A DNA stretch of 64,000 nucleotides from positions 22,519,561 through 22,583,560 of the forward strand of contig NC_052618.1 of assembly GCF_016545825.1 (NCBI RefSeq), given 5' to 3'. Made by a program: the position numbers and the translations under genes. Below the pieces are notes generated by a model that was given only the letters and a program-made list of their open reading frames with translations, had not been told where the DNA came from and made no database searches. The DNA is from Eucalyptus grandis. Lineage: Eukaryota; Streptophyta; Magnoliopsida; Myrtales; Myrtaceae. This document shows, piece after piece, positions 36,201 through 48,438 of this stretch; position 1 is the stretch's first letter, and the number at the start of each line of letters is the position of its first letter.

Positions 36201-38118
36201 ATTAACGACAACTCCAAAATTATATTTTCTCATCGGATTGGCCTTATAAATGATGAGCTCTATGAGGTATTTTGCTTTGTGAAATAGCCAACTTGATGTA
36301 TTGAATTCATGGGAAAATTGTATTTCAAGCAATAAATAGAATTACAGTCAGCCAACTCTTCTTACGCTGAATGTCTTGATTTGAACCCACAAGGATGCTG
36401 CTAGGGTCACATGTTTTCTGAATGGATCATCTTTTATGTCAACATTATATGAGCCCATCATGAAGTTCTAGCTTAGTTGGTTTTGTGGCAAAATCATTTT
36501 CCTGGGATTGCTGAATTTGATGTCGATCATGTAATGTTCTCGTGCAGACGTTGAAGGAGAGTTGCAATGCTAGTTACACTGACATCGATGAAAGCACATC
36601 CTCCCCTGAATGCTATGAGGCATATGAAATTTATTCTCGGGTAAGTGATTTAAACCTTGTTCTCATGCATACTACATGCAGCACATGAAATTATATCATT
36701 GTGGAGATTCTTGTTATTGAATTTGCATTTTCTGTGCAGCTTATCAAAGACATAAACAAAAACGACATTTTGGAGCCTAAATGCGTCTGGGCATCCCCTA
36801 AATCCAGTGGAGAGCTCAGTTATAGATCTCTCGAAGAGAACCCCGATAACTTCATTCTCTCGCCTCCCAAGATCCCTGAATTTTGGTGCCACGTGAGTCT
36901 CTTCTCTCTCTGCAGACTTGTTTTGTCTCAGCAATAAGTACTAAATCTTCAACAAAATTACACCCAAGACTTGTAGATCAAGCAATCTAGTATGGTATCA
37001 TCGTTCATTTCAGCATGACCAACCATGTTGCTTCGAGTCTCACATACAAATCTCCAATTTGTTGAGCAAATTTTAGTGAAAAATCAATGTCTGGCATTGG
37101 TCTTGATTAGCTTCACGGTGTATGAAGAGTACTAACATGCATTGACTTTATCTGCAGAACTTCATCCATGCCATGTCCTACTGGTGGGCAAACGATCAAA
37201 GTGTTCAGGAAGCTCTTGGCGTGCGGCTGGTACACTCTCAGTGCTCGCATCATTCTCAAAGAAGCTCATAGTCTTAAAGTTGCTACTTAATTTCGTTGTT
37301 TTGATCTCTATAACCAGGGAACAGTTGGTGACTGGGTTAGATGCAACAAGTCACTGCAGTACACAAAGGATGTGGACAGTGTCCTCGATGTTCACAAGAA
37401 CCTTAGCACCAAAGGGTTGCAAGTTCTCGTATACAAGTAAATTCAAACATTCTTGTTCCATGTCCTACCTCATAGTTCCTCTATCCAAATCCATGCTGAT
37501 CGAGGCATAAGTCGAAGTTTCCCATGGTCGAGATGAGAAAAATCTGCTGCTTTTCAGCTGATTACTGTTTCACTCTAATTGAAGTGGTTTTGCTCTCTTG
37601 CTGAACTGTTGTGAAACTTTCTTGTTTTCACAGTGGTGATCACGACCTCACCATCCCAAGCACCGGAACGCAACAGTGGGTCAAGGTGCTTGACCTGACG
37701 ATTGTGAATGATTGGCGACCATGGCTTGTCGATGGCCAGATTGCCGGGTCAGTATTCTCAAGCGGACGTTCTCATCTCTTTAATCCTTTCTGGTTTGGTT
37801 TTTTCTTTTCTGTTTTGTGATTACAGAGTCCTGAATCCTTTCTGAATTATTTGACATATGCAGTTATACCATCAAGTATTCGGAACACGGTTACAGACTG
37901 ACCTATGCCAGTATCAAGGCAAGATCAATATTTCTCTCTGAATCTTTCGTCTTTACGAATTACTTGCTTTCTTCTCAGAAGTTAAATCATTTGTCTGCGC
38001 ATGCACGCGCGTGTTTTTCGTGCATGTACTGCAGGGGGCTGGTCATCCGCCTCAAGCGAACAAGCGACGAGAGTGTTACGAGATGTTTCGAAGGTTCATC
38101 CATTACTATCCAATCTAA
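33291..38118 (+). CDS. Serine carboxypeptidase-like protein SCPL-2 (14 exons, 464 aa)
   Basis: Exons: 33291-33415, 33501-33637, 35183-35259, 35547-35669, 35821-35923, 36036-36073, 36165-36266, 36548-36640, 36740-36892, 37158-37229, 37318-37436, 37634-37747, 37864-37918, 38035-38118. Exon lengths equal those of SCPL-1 one for one and the frame is open. Signal peptide, WYSGGPGCS, Ser173 in DSYSG, GDHD and His441 are all kept, as are Val171 and the GC donor of intron 13. I count 19 amino-acid differences from SCPL-1: A22G, T27A, T38K, and the rest from residue 165 on. The last ones flank the active-site His (GAGHSP becomes GAGHPP, and EYK becomes ANK). It is probably the same type of vacuolar acyltransferase or peptidase. 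Its proximal promoter is deleted, so expression may be lost, reduced or driven by upstream repeat DNA. Confidence 0.92.
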
Positions 38119-39414
38119 CTTGCGACCGGAGGACTGAGGAGACTAGCTTGATATGCAATAGTTTCGGATTCTTTTCTCCTTGCTTTGTCATAAATTTTGT
38201 ATCCGTAAAACCGGTGTAATCAGTCAAATAATGCAAGTTTTCAATTGGGGAATTTGGGATCACAGTGTTGATGCAGATGCCGATGCCGATGGTCATGGAT
38301 CGACGGCCTGAAGAATTTGTTAAATGATTTGAAGAGAGATGCCTGTACATGATCCTTCCGCATATTATGCAATTGATCGTCATCACTTCTCTTTCTGTTG
38401 GGAGTTGATCATGACCCCTCGTACTAAACCTTCCAAAGTGAGACTTGATGGATGATTTTGATTGTTATGCAGTGAAATTACGGTGCTATAGACGGAATAT
38501 CCTTGAACTTGGATAGCATAAATCTAAATATGACTCACTTACATTTTACCAAAAAAATAATATATATATGACTCACTTACATATCGGATAAGTTATCTGG
38601 GCCATATCGGTAGGATTAGATTATGCCACCCGAATAACATAAAATAAAAGTGATTTGTCCTTTTCTCGCTCTCACTCACACGAGTAGTGGCGCACCCGGA
38701 TAGGTTTCAAATGGCTATCGCAATAAGGCAACTAGCTAGGCTATGGTTACAAGTTGACACATGTCTGGTTTTTTCCATGATCTATATATTTGATGTTTTT
38801 AGCCCTATCATAGTAAGTCTATCAAAACACTACAAAAATTTGTGTATGTTAAGTCATCATATCGCACTGTATCTAATCTTGTCAATTTAATATTTCATCG
38901 ATCAAATGAAGTTCAAGAGACGTAATAAACGGTCAGATAACGCATCGAATTTCTAACGGATAAATGTGATCCAAATTTGGACAATAAATCAAACTCTCCT
39001 AAACCTAATAGTAAATATAGATAATCCTAATCCTATGTTTATTTCTATTCTAGTCCTGCTCTGTACCATCACACCCCTCGTGGAGTCCTTATCCATCTTT
39101 GAACCCCTTTTAAGTTTCCAAGAATTTTCCAACTCGAGTGCGGAAAGCATTGACTCATCAGGTTTCCATCTCGTGATCCCTATATTTTTTAATTAATTTT
39201 TTTTCCTCTCTCCTCTTTAATTTTCTAATTTCTGTGATGCACATAATCATTTTTTATTTATCTATTTTTAAGCCCATTAGTTTCGCGACTTCCGATGATA
39301 AGTCAAAGAGATACGATGTTTTATCTTTATCTTTAACAATTATCGTCGTCATCCCAGAAAAGCGCGACGGATTTGGCACGAAACTAGCTTCCAGATAGGC
39401 TCCACGGCAGAAAT
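38119..39414. other. SCPL-2 3' flank and intergenic DNA
   Basis: Copy of 26307-27640 with a shorter AT microsatellite near 38555. It has one short tandem duplication not in unit 1 (gatgc/gatgccgatgccgat near 38270). No gene is seen. Confidence 0.6.
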
Positions 39415-40326
39415 CCCCACGCTTTTCGAAAATCTCTCCCGACCCACTTCGATTTCGGGTTGGATTTATCCTGGGTTCCTGTAGTTTTCTTTATAAAGAA
39501 GTCGTCTTGGCCACTGCCCGCATAAGCAGTCTTCGTCTGTCGAGAGAGGCTTTGATCGGCTCTGCAGCTTTCGCACGCCCACGGCTGTCTCGGGGTGAAG
39601 TTCTAGTTTTCTGTGGACGTTCTTGGGTTGATTTTCCGCTGCTTTCTTTGGTCTTTCCTGGGGTATTGGTTTCCTTTGCATACGTGAGAAGTTAGATGCT
39701 GTGTTTCCCCGAGTGATCAGTGGAATTGCTGCTGCTTGTTTGTGTCGATGATGATGTGAATGTGTTTGCTTACGTGTCTGATGATTCTGGGGGTGTTACT
39801 TGCCTGCTTGGTTGTGTCGGTGATGATGTCTCTGCCGACCCAATTCGATTTTGGGTAGGATTTTTCCTGGGTTTATGGTATTTTCTTATAAATATGTCAG
39901 TCTTCTCCGCTGCCGCATAAGCAGTCTTCGTCTGTCGAGGGGGCTTTGATCGACTGTGTAGCTTTCGCAAGGCCACGGCTGTTTCGGGTGAAGCTTTAGT
40001 TTCTTGTAGAAGTTCTGCGGTTGATTTTCCACTGCTTTCTTTTTTACTTTCTGGGTTTTGATTTCCTTTGCATGCTTGAAACGTTAGATGCTGTGCTTTC
40101 CGAGTGATCAGTGGAGTTGCTGCTGCTTGTTTGTGTCGATGATGATGTAAACCTGTTTGCTTACATGTCTGATGATTTTGGGGGGGTTACACACTGATTT
40201 TGGAATTTGGGTCGATGGGTGATTTCGGTTTTTTTCTTTTGTTCTTTTTCGGTTTGTTTGTTTCGATTTGAATTGATTGTAATGTAATCGGTACTGCTGT
40301 TTGTGTTGCAGAGATAGATTGCGCGC
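39415..40326 (+). promoter_or_regulatory. Promoter and 5' leader of xylose isomerase, internally duplicated
   Basis: A TATA box (tataaag, 39492-39498) follows a gacccacttcgatttcgggt segment. About 390 bp later a second copy of the whole module occurs (gacccaattcgattttgggt) with its own TATA-like tataaata (39887-39894). Both modules are followed by gcagtcttcgtctgtcgag and by gatcagtgga with ttgctgctgcttgtttgtgt. A leader intron is indicated by the acceptor gtgttgcag at 40303-40311, leaving a 15-base 5'-UTR tail before the start codon. Which TATA box is used is not known. Confidence 0.65.
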
Positions 40327-43300
40327 ATGAAAAGAATGGAGTTGGGGAAGATTTTGTTTGTTCTTCTCTGTGCTAGTCTGGCTATAGCTGGAGTGGTAAA
40401 GTTCCCTTTTTTTTCCTCTCTCCCGTAGTCTTGTGTTTTTGATTTTTCAAATTTGAATTTGAAACCATTGCGATTCGGGTTGAATTATGCAAACAGGTTG
40501 CCGCTCCGCCGACATGCCCTGCCAATGACCTTGGCGGTGAATGTGGTGATGCTGATGATTGGAAAGGAGAATTTTTCCCGGGCATTCCTAACATTAAGTA
40601 TGAGGTGAGGCTTTTTGGAGAAGGGTCTGTTTAGCTTCGATTTCGTTGCAATTTTACTTCTTTGACTTTGTGTTAGGGCCTGCAAAAGTTTGCACAGCAG
40701 ATCGTGTTTCGTTTTAGCTGCTACATGCAGGTTAAAGTAGTAAACAAGATTTTGTTGTATGCACTGAAAGAAAATTCAATAATTTTGCTTGAGAACTCAA
40801 AAGTCTAATTTTGAACTTTGTTATATACTGCTGGAAGTGCCTGCTGGTTGAGATTCTCAATTAAAACAATGTGCTTCTCATTTAGGGTCCTTCAAGCAAG
40901 AACCCACTGGCATATAAGTGGTATAACGCTGAAGAGGAGATACTAGGCAAGAAAATGAAGGTGAGTTCTGTTTCCTTCCTTGGTGATTTTTTCTTTTTGC
41001 TTTGCCGATCAGTTGGGCAGGTTATAAATATTGATAGCTGGCTGATGTTGCAGGATTGGCTTAGATTTAGCGTTGCCTTTTGGCACACATTCAGGGGAAC
41101 AGGAGGTGACCCATTTGGTTCTGCCACGAAGTTTTGGCCCTGGGAGGATGGCACAAATTCTTTAGCTATGGCCAAAAGGAGAAGTAAGAACTGTTTATCT
41201 AGGAAGTCAACAATAACTGTGTTCCAGTTTGGAAAATACCTCAGTTTGGATTGTATATAGGTATCAGTGCTAATAACTTTTTATTTTATTCTGCATTCGA
41301 TGAACAAAACAGTGAGGGCCAACTTTGAGTTCTTGAAGAAACTTGGAGTTGATCGATGGTGCTTCCATGACAGGGATATAGCTCCTGATGGCAAGACATT
41401 GGAGGTGAGTAAATAGTTGAAGTCAGTTTTGGTATTACAAGTTCATATGTAGATTTTGGTTGCTCAGGACAATGATCTTAGAAAAAAAGTTTGAAATGCC
41501 CGTTCTTAACTTGTTCTGACGCAGCTGCCCATGAAAATTCTTAATCCAGCAGTTGAGTTTAAGTTTGCTCTTTGTCGTTACTGTCACAGGAATCTAATGC
41601 GAACTTGGATGAAGTAGTGGCCCTTGCGAAGGAGCTGCAGGTAGACTCCTGGACAAACAAAATAATGATTGGTTTTGTTACAGCTGTAGCACTTCTATGA
41701 TGCCTTCATTACGCAATTAATGAAGTCCTCTAGCCCATTGCTTGAACACATGAAAATCCTTAACCAGACTCTGAATTTTCTATATTAGAAGCATTGGCTC
41801 AGCGTTGATTGATGGAGTGTTTGGATGGATGCTGATTTCATATTATTTCTGAGAGTCCTTTATTCATAAAGTGTATTCCTAAGCTGTGAGGGTCTTTTGC
41901 TCCTACTTTCTAAAATATGATCAAACTTGATGTTGGGACTTGAAAGCATGGTTTCTAACTCATGTTTCCATGTTCTTGATATTCTGAGCTTAATTCGTTG
42001 AATGCAATAGAATTTCGGAGGGAAGTCTCTCGACTTGTATAGTTCCATCAAGGAAGTTCTTTTTATTTCTGCTCTAGACTATCTGTTATGTCTCGAGTAA
42101 GATGAGATCTAGCAATTGTTTGTTATAATTTATTGGATGTCCATGTTATCTTGTTAAGCATCAGCCATTATTGGTCAATATGCTATAGAATGATACGAGT
42201 GAATGCAGGTAAGACTCCCTTTTTTGGTTGGCTTGAACAGGAATGCATCAAATTAAAAAATAGTTTATGTCTCCCACGACACAAGTGAATTAAGCTCCCT
42301 GTAGGTCCACAAATACTCTGGCCTCATAGTTGAGTTCTCTTTGGCATACAGGGAACTGAAATCCGTCCTTTGTGGGGTACAGCTCAATTGTTTGTGCATC
42401 CCCGATACATGCATGGAGGTGCCACCAGGTACTATACATGACTATGCATACTTATCTATAGAATGACGGTATTTATAAACTTAGCGTGTATATAACCATA
42501 TAATGCATGGAGGTGCCACCAGGTAATATACATGACTATGCATACTTATCTATAGAATGACGGTGTTTATAAACTTAGCATGTATATAACCATATAATGC
42601 ATTTGTTTTCAATAGCCCTGAAGTTGAGGTATATGCATATGCTGCTGCTCAAGTCAAGAAAGCCATTGAGGTAAACATTTTTTGGAAGCTGTTGTATCTT
42701 TTTTTTCTGTCGCAACTTCTGGTTAATACTATATCTTATGGCTTTACGTGGACAGGTCACTCACTATTTAGGAGGAGAAAACTATGTCTTCTGGGGTGGT
42801 CGTGAAGGATATCAAACTTTATTGAATACTGACATGGGACGAGAGCTGGATCACATGGTGTGTTTGATAGCCTGCGCTTATGTTACTCTTGGAACTTTTG
42901 CCTTCTAAGCTTGCTTGATACTGGCCGCATCACCTTAATCATCTAGTATTTTACATTTTCCTTCAACTCAGCTTAACATCCTATCTTTAAAATACCTTTC
43001 ATCATAATCGACAGGCAAGGTTCCTTGAAGCAGCTGTTGCCTATAAGAAGAAGATTGGATTCAACGGTGACGTCTTTCTTGACATTTAAATGGAGCAGTT
43101 CTAATAGAATTAATGTTCTATTGGATTGGGATTATTTGGATTTGTGTTTCGGACTCTTTTATATTTAGCATCCGTTAGCTCTGCCACTGAAATTCTTCCA
43201 TTTAAGTGTTTATTTTGCCTGCCATATCAGCTTTGCCTGATTTTCCTTTTCCATGTGCTTAACCAGGGACTTTATTGCTTGAACCTAAGCCTCAAGAGCC

Positions 43301-45634
43301 AACAAAGCATCAGTATGATTCTGCATCTGTGTAAATTGGTAAAGTAGCTTCCATGAATCACCTTTACTTATGGGAGTCTTATTACAGGTATGACTGGGAT
43401 GTTGCTACAACTGCCAGTTTTCTGCGAAAGTATGGCCTTTTAGGTGAGTATCAAATGATTTGCTGCGTAGGAATATTGAATTAATGAATTGCTGTGTTGT
43501 TCTTTTCCTTTACTCATGTAAGTTAATTGGTGTTGGTGTACCTGCAATCCAAGGAATTTTTTTTTTAACTTTGAGTTCTTCTGCCTATTTTAGAACCATG
43601 TCTTGATGTTGCTCTGTCCATCCCCTTGCAGGAGAATTTAAAATTAATGTTGAGTGTAACCATGCAACTTTATCCGGGCACAGGTATTTCATGCTATGTG
43701 ATGCTAAAACTGAATGCTGATTTGCTGCGAATAAGTTCTTGAACTTGGATTGTGTACCTGAAGATCTCATTGCTTCGGTGAAACTTTACTTCTTTTTTCA
43801 TTTCTGTAGTTGTCATCACGAGCTAGAAACTGCTAGACTTAATGGTCTATTTGGAAACTTAGATGCCAACACTGGCGATCCACAGATTGGTACTTTTCTA
43901 TATCCAAATCTGGAATATGCGCAATTAAAACATCTTAATAGTATTAGTAATTATGTAATGCAATCGTTGACAGGATGGGACACCGATCAGTTCCTCACTG
44001 ATATTGGAGAGGCGACTTTGGTCATGCTCAGTGTGGTCAGAAATGTAAGTCAAAAATTAATTTTGCTTTTGGATAGTTAAAAAGTCTTGTTGGGAACTTT
44101 CTAACTATGTTCTTCATCCTTGCCTTTCATAGGGAGGATTGGCACCAGGGGGCATCAATTTTGATGCCAAACTGTAAGCATCCTTTTCTTCTCTTCTCAA
44201 TGGGTCTTTTCTCTTTTTTGGATTAATACTGATTATAGAGGCTATGAGTCATAATATGGATTTGGCCTAGTATTGTTTTTAATGCTTCATTTCACTGAAG
44301 TATAAATGTTGTTTGTGTAATATTGTAGACGAAGAGAAAGCACAGACGTTGAAGACTTGTTCATCGCTCATATTGGCGGAATGGACACCTTGGCTCGTGG
44401 GCTCCGAAATGTTGCCAAGCTGATTGAGGTGAACTAATTACTTTCGTTCAACTCATTGATGTTCCTAGTCCTGACAGTTTAGATACTTCTCCTCAATCAA
44501 CATGACTAATTATGCTTACTTTTCAAACATAGGATGGTTCTCTGGACGAACTTGTCAGGAAGCGATATGAGAGCTTTGATACCGAATTCGGGGCACAAAT
44601 TGAGGTACTTCTTCAGAGCAAGCATGTCCTCTTACTATTCCCTTTAAATATGCATCGATTCTTCACTCTCTTTATTTTTAATTTTTATCTTTTTTTTTTT
44701 TTTTTAATTTTTATGATTGATCCTGAACTTTCTTCGTCAGGCTGGTAAGGTGGATTTTGAAACACTTGAAAAGAAGGCTATGGAATGGGGTGAGCCCAAG
44801 GTTCCATCAGCCAAGCAGGTAATATAGAAGGACTTAATGAGGACCTTACATCCTTCACTTTATAATTCTGTTCTTAGGTTCTGTGCTTGGCTTATGTTTC
44901 TAGTCTTCTAATCTTCCTTTTTAAGTTAATACAGATGCTTTAAATACTAGGAAAACTTTAGAATGTGTTACTACATGACTTGGCTAGTGGTTGCTTGATC
45001 TTAAGTTGTAGGTCCTAAGAGTGCTAAATACAACACTGTTAGTCAAATGATGCCACATTTGCATGTCTCAATGAAGATTTAGTCCTAATTAAATAATGTC
45101 ACATGTTTCATGTAACAAGGACTTAACTAACTGGCTGTCGTAATGGACCAAAGTGCTTTTAAGTAATGTGTTTTCTTTTGTGTGTTGAGTTATTAGGACA
45201 AATATAGGAGATATAACTGTCAAATATTGATATGTTCATTGCCTCGATAAGTTGTTTCTGAAACATTGAATTGGAGCTACAATGTTTGCTATTAATTACA
45301 AATTATGAACTTCTCTAGTATGCTATCCCTTTCTCGGCTACAATTTTGCACTGAGCTACTCTTGATTATCTTGGGTGCTTTCCACACCTAGTACTTGAAA
45401 CGTCATATGTCCTTATACTGTAACCTCAGAATACACCCACATCGCCATCTGATATGTAGATGACGAGCACCATCTACTTCTATATCATAGCATATTGACA
45501 GAGTCTTGATCTTGGAGTTTATTTTTCCCTAGCAAGCATTATCCTTTTTCAGGTGTTGGTATGGCTTGATCTGATGTACCTGTTTGCCATATTTTCAGGA
45601 ACTTGCGGAGATGATTTTCCAGTCTGCATTGTAA
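40327..45634 (+). CDS. Xylose isomerase (20 exons, 480 aa)
   Basis: Interconverts D-xylose and D-xylulose (and D-glucose and D-fructose) with two divalent metals. Exons: 40327-40395, 40497-40604, 40886-40960, 41054-41183, 41313-41404, 41590-41640, 42352-42428, 42616-42670, 42756-42857, 43015-43066, 43267-43312, 43388-43443, 43632-43683, 43810-43889, 43974-44044, 44133-44173, 44329-44428, 44533-44604, 44741-44818, 45599-45634. The sum is 1443 nt, all in frame. Residues 1-25 are a hydrophobic signal. Active-site landmarks: [14 protein letters not shown] with His95; [31 protein letters not shown] with metal-binding Glu276; NHATLSGH with His315; LDANTGDP and GWDTDQF in the metal-binding C-terminal part. 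The length fits other plant xylose isomerases. A 94-bp tandem duplication repeats the end of exon 7 and its donor site (42409-42596). The SCPL genes next to it do not suggest a shared pathway. Confidence 0.96.
42409..42596 (+). repeat. 94-bp tandem duplication across the exon 7 donor of xylose isomerase
   Basis: Two adjacent copies (42409-42502 and 42503-42596) each start atgcatggaggtgccaccag and differ at only a few bases. The first contains the real end of exon 7 (donor gtacta); the second is inside intron 7 and offers a second donor (gtaata). Use of the second donor would add 94 bases and meet a TGA almost at once. Confidence 0.92.
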
Positions 45635-46900
45635 ATAAAGCAAGGGTGCCTTCTTTTTTTGTTAACTTAGAAAGATTGTATGGTTCTCTGAGATTAATGC
45701 TAGTTTCACAATAACACTCTAGTTTCCTTGAACTCAGATGGTTTTAGTAAATCAAATTCAACCTTTATGTTCTTGGAGCAGTATCATTGCATCTTTATCC
45801 TATTTCTGCACTTGCACGTGGTATTTTCTAACGCTCTTTCTGATACGAAAGAGGTAGCTACATCTTTTCGCTTCTGGGTTTATGAACTGTTACGTTCATG
45901 CATGAATTTTTCATGTTTAGGGAAAAATATGATGTTGCCGGATATCTGATTGATTTGATTTGACCGATCAATGGCCATAGAAGATGCGTTTCAATGTGAA
46001 AGTTAAGAAGTTATATAGTTTATAGTTTATGATTGATTTGTTTTGTCACATGCTAATCGTTACTCCACTTTATGCACCCCACAGTACAAATTACACATTG
46101 GCAAGACTAGTCGACATCTAGCGCCCATTGGCAGTGAGCTGGTTTTGATGCTTGTTCAATAGAATCGATCATATTGCGATAAATTTGTCCGAAGAGTACG
46201 GGTTTTTACTGATTTTCAGCCTTAATTATACGATCGGCATGATGTTAGATGAGTTTTCTTGCGATTGATATGGAAGGTAGCTGTATCTACGCGTCTCGTA
46301 TGCAAATACAAATTTAAACAAGTGATGATCGCAAAGGCTCTGAAGGCACACGCGCACGTGTTCAGTCTCATCCAAAAGCTTAGATGTCGAGTTTTACTTT
46401 ACTGAGAAGTTCAAATGTGGCTTATTTTATGGATTGAAACCATCAAAAAGCTCATCCAAAAACCTAACCATGAGGAACCACTCAAGAGGAGCCTTTGATC
46501 TAATCTGAGAAACAAGTGCACTTGCTGATATTGACCTCTTTTAGTGCGATCGTGATGTTGGCCTCTCCTAGTAAAATCCTGCAACTGCTCACTGCACACT
46601 CTCATAACTCAAATGGGTCCTAAAAGAACCAAATCCTTCGCTCGAGGAAGACGGAATTGGGACCCTGGCAACGAATGCCGCGTCATTGGGAAATTGTTTG
46701 GAACACGAGATATGAGTCCGACCAAGCGTTTTACTGCGTCGGTTGTGAATCGCAGGCATGCGCAATGAGCATTAGAATAGAGCCGGCATGGAGATCTTCA
46801 TAAATTCTAAAAAAAACATGAAGTTTATTGGTGTTTCGTGGTCTGGCTTTGTCTTCTCTCTCACTCTGAACTCTCTCAGAGATAGGTATCTAGACTCTCA
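45635..46900. other. Xylose isomerase 3' UTR and downstream DNA
   Basis: The 3' untranslated region follows the TAA. Beyond about 46100 no feature is recognised; the open stretches show no family signature. Confidence 0.5.
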
Positions 46901-46939
46901 GGATTCCCCGGTGAACTTACTTTCTATCTTGAAACAGGG

Positions 46940-48170
46940 CGAGTGATATATTAATCTCTCCCAAAAGCACTCTTGTATTATCAGTCATTGATTGAGGAAA
47001 TTGAAAATATAGGGAAGAAAATAGTGCATTTTTTTTCTAAATAAATCGAATATCTACTATACACTTTACAAAATAATGTTCAAAACTCACTTTATTTCTA
47101 TCTTAATATAATACATATATGATATAAGAATAATTATATTGCTTTAACATTACCATATACATATCAAAGAATATTTGTTTAATTAATAATATTATAACAA
47201 ATATGAATGGTCTAGTCCTTTGATCAATCTTATCAATTCATATATTAATGGTTTAACCATTGATTAATCTCATCAAATCACATGCTAATAGTCCATTCCA
47301 TGAATCATCTCAAATTGCATGTAAGTGGTCCATTCCATTGATCAAATTCGTGCTTAAATATTAACCGTAATTCTACGTAACGCCTTGTGATAAGATAACT
47401 AAACTCGTTTCTTGGCAATGACTCCACTTATATTGCCAATGCTTGGCCCTTAAGGATATTTTAAACTAACATGTATATACCCACAAGCCTCTCAATAAAC
47501 TCACAAATATTAAGCACCAACACAAACTTGTAATGGTATCATTTACAATTCACAAGCCAATTTGGAATCAAATTATAAATGGTTTCACAAACCAAACATA
47601 TTATCTTTCTCAACCCATTCATCAAACTAAATACATTTCGCGACGTATTTCTCAAACAATTTCAAAATACGTTTCATAAACTAGGTTCACAATGTACATA
47701 TAACATTTTGCAACATGTTTCATAATCCATTCTCAACTACCTAGTAAATGCTTGATCTAGATTTTTATGCAACTAACATGTTCTTTCATTACTCATAACA
47801 TATTGAATCTCTATAACTTTCAAGACATAAGTTTACAAATTCATAAAATAGATATCACCACTTACTTGGAAATGCCCACAAAGTGTTATTTGGTATCAGA
47901 ACTCCCTTTTGGTTGCTCTGATCACATCAACCTCGTCCCAATTTTCCTTCCAAAATGGAGATCTTGAATTCGCCCCCACGAGGAGGCAGCATGTAGTCTC
48001 GAGTAAGTGTAAGCCGGCGTTGATTCTCCCAGCCAGTCATCTATGGGGTGAAAGTCTTCTAGTGTTTCCTCTTCTTCTAGTGAGTAGTCGATATGCCAGC
48101 AAGTCTTGCGAGTGGTGTCAGTTTACGAAAGCCCTCTTATGCCATTTGATTAATTCAAGTCCGTAATCTT
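46940..48170. mobile_element. Possible LTR-retroelement remnant with primer-binding-like site
   Basis: At 47890-47901 the sequence tggtatcagaac resembles the initiator-methionine tRNA primer site (tggtatcagagc) that follows the 5' LTR of many plant retrotransposons. The AT-rich DNA before it (about 46940-47885, with repeated cacaaacc and catttcgcgacg phrases) could be an LTR, and the DNA after it a non-coding leader. No gag, protease or polymerase sequence is present and no second LTR was found, so this is tentative. Confidence 0.3.
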
Positions 48171-48385
48171 AACAATTAGATGAAAATCAACTTCAAAACT
48201 AGTAAGACTACCTTAACTACAAATTAATTAAACTATGACTGCTATGAGCTAACAAACAATGTACTATTCGTGCCAACGGTTATGTAACCCTAAAAATTAA
48301 ACGAGAATCAACGTTAAAACCTAGTAAAACTTAACTTTAACTACGAATTGGCTAAACTATGTCTAAATGCTAACAAAATAACTTC
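48170..48385. repeat. Direct repeat, period about 115 bp, followed by poly-A tract
   Basis: The segment with gaaaatcaacttcaaaacta and ttaaactatgactg recurs as gagaatcaacgttaaaacct and ctaaactatgtcta. A run of about twenty A residues follows at 48418-48438. No gene. Confidence 0.55.
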
Positions 48386-48438
48386 TAGGCGCTAATAAAG
48401 CACTCACTTACCAACCAAAAAAAAAAAAAAAAAAAAAA

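Larger units (their letters stand above)
28850..40397 (+). repeat. Tandem segmental duplication, unit 2 (about 11.5 kb)
   Basis: Direct-orientation copy of 15981-28636. It contains the LINE-like tail, block A remainder, block B, SCPL-2, the intergenic region, and the xylose isomerase promoter and exon 1. The homology ends at the start of xylose isomerase intron 1, where the intact gene continues. It differs from unit 1 mainly by a 1.1-kb deletion at the SCPL promoter and scattered small indels. Confidence 0.95.

Noticed and set aside
46411..46605. 64-codon minus-strand open frame downstream of xylose isomerase
   Set aside because: No domain, no splice context and no counterpart elsewhere in the window.
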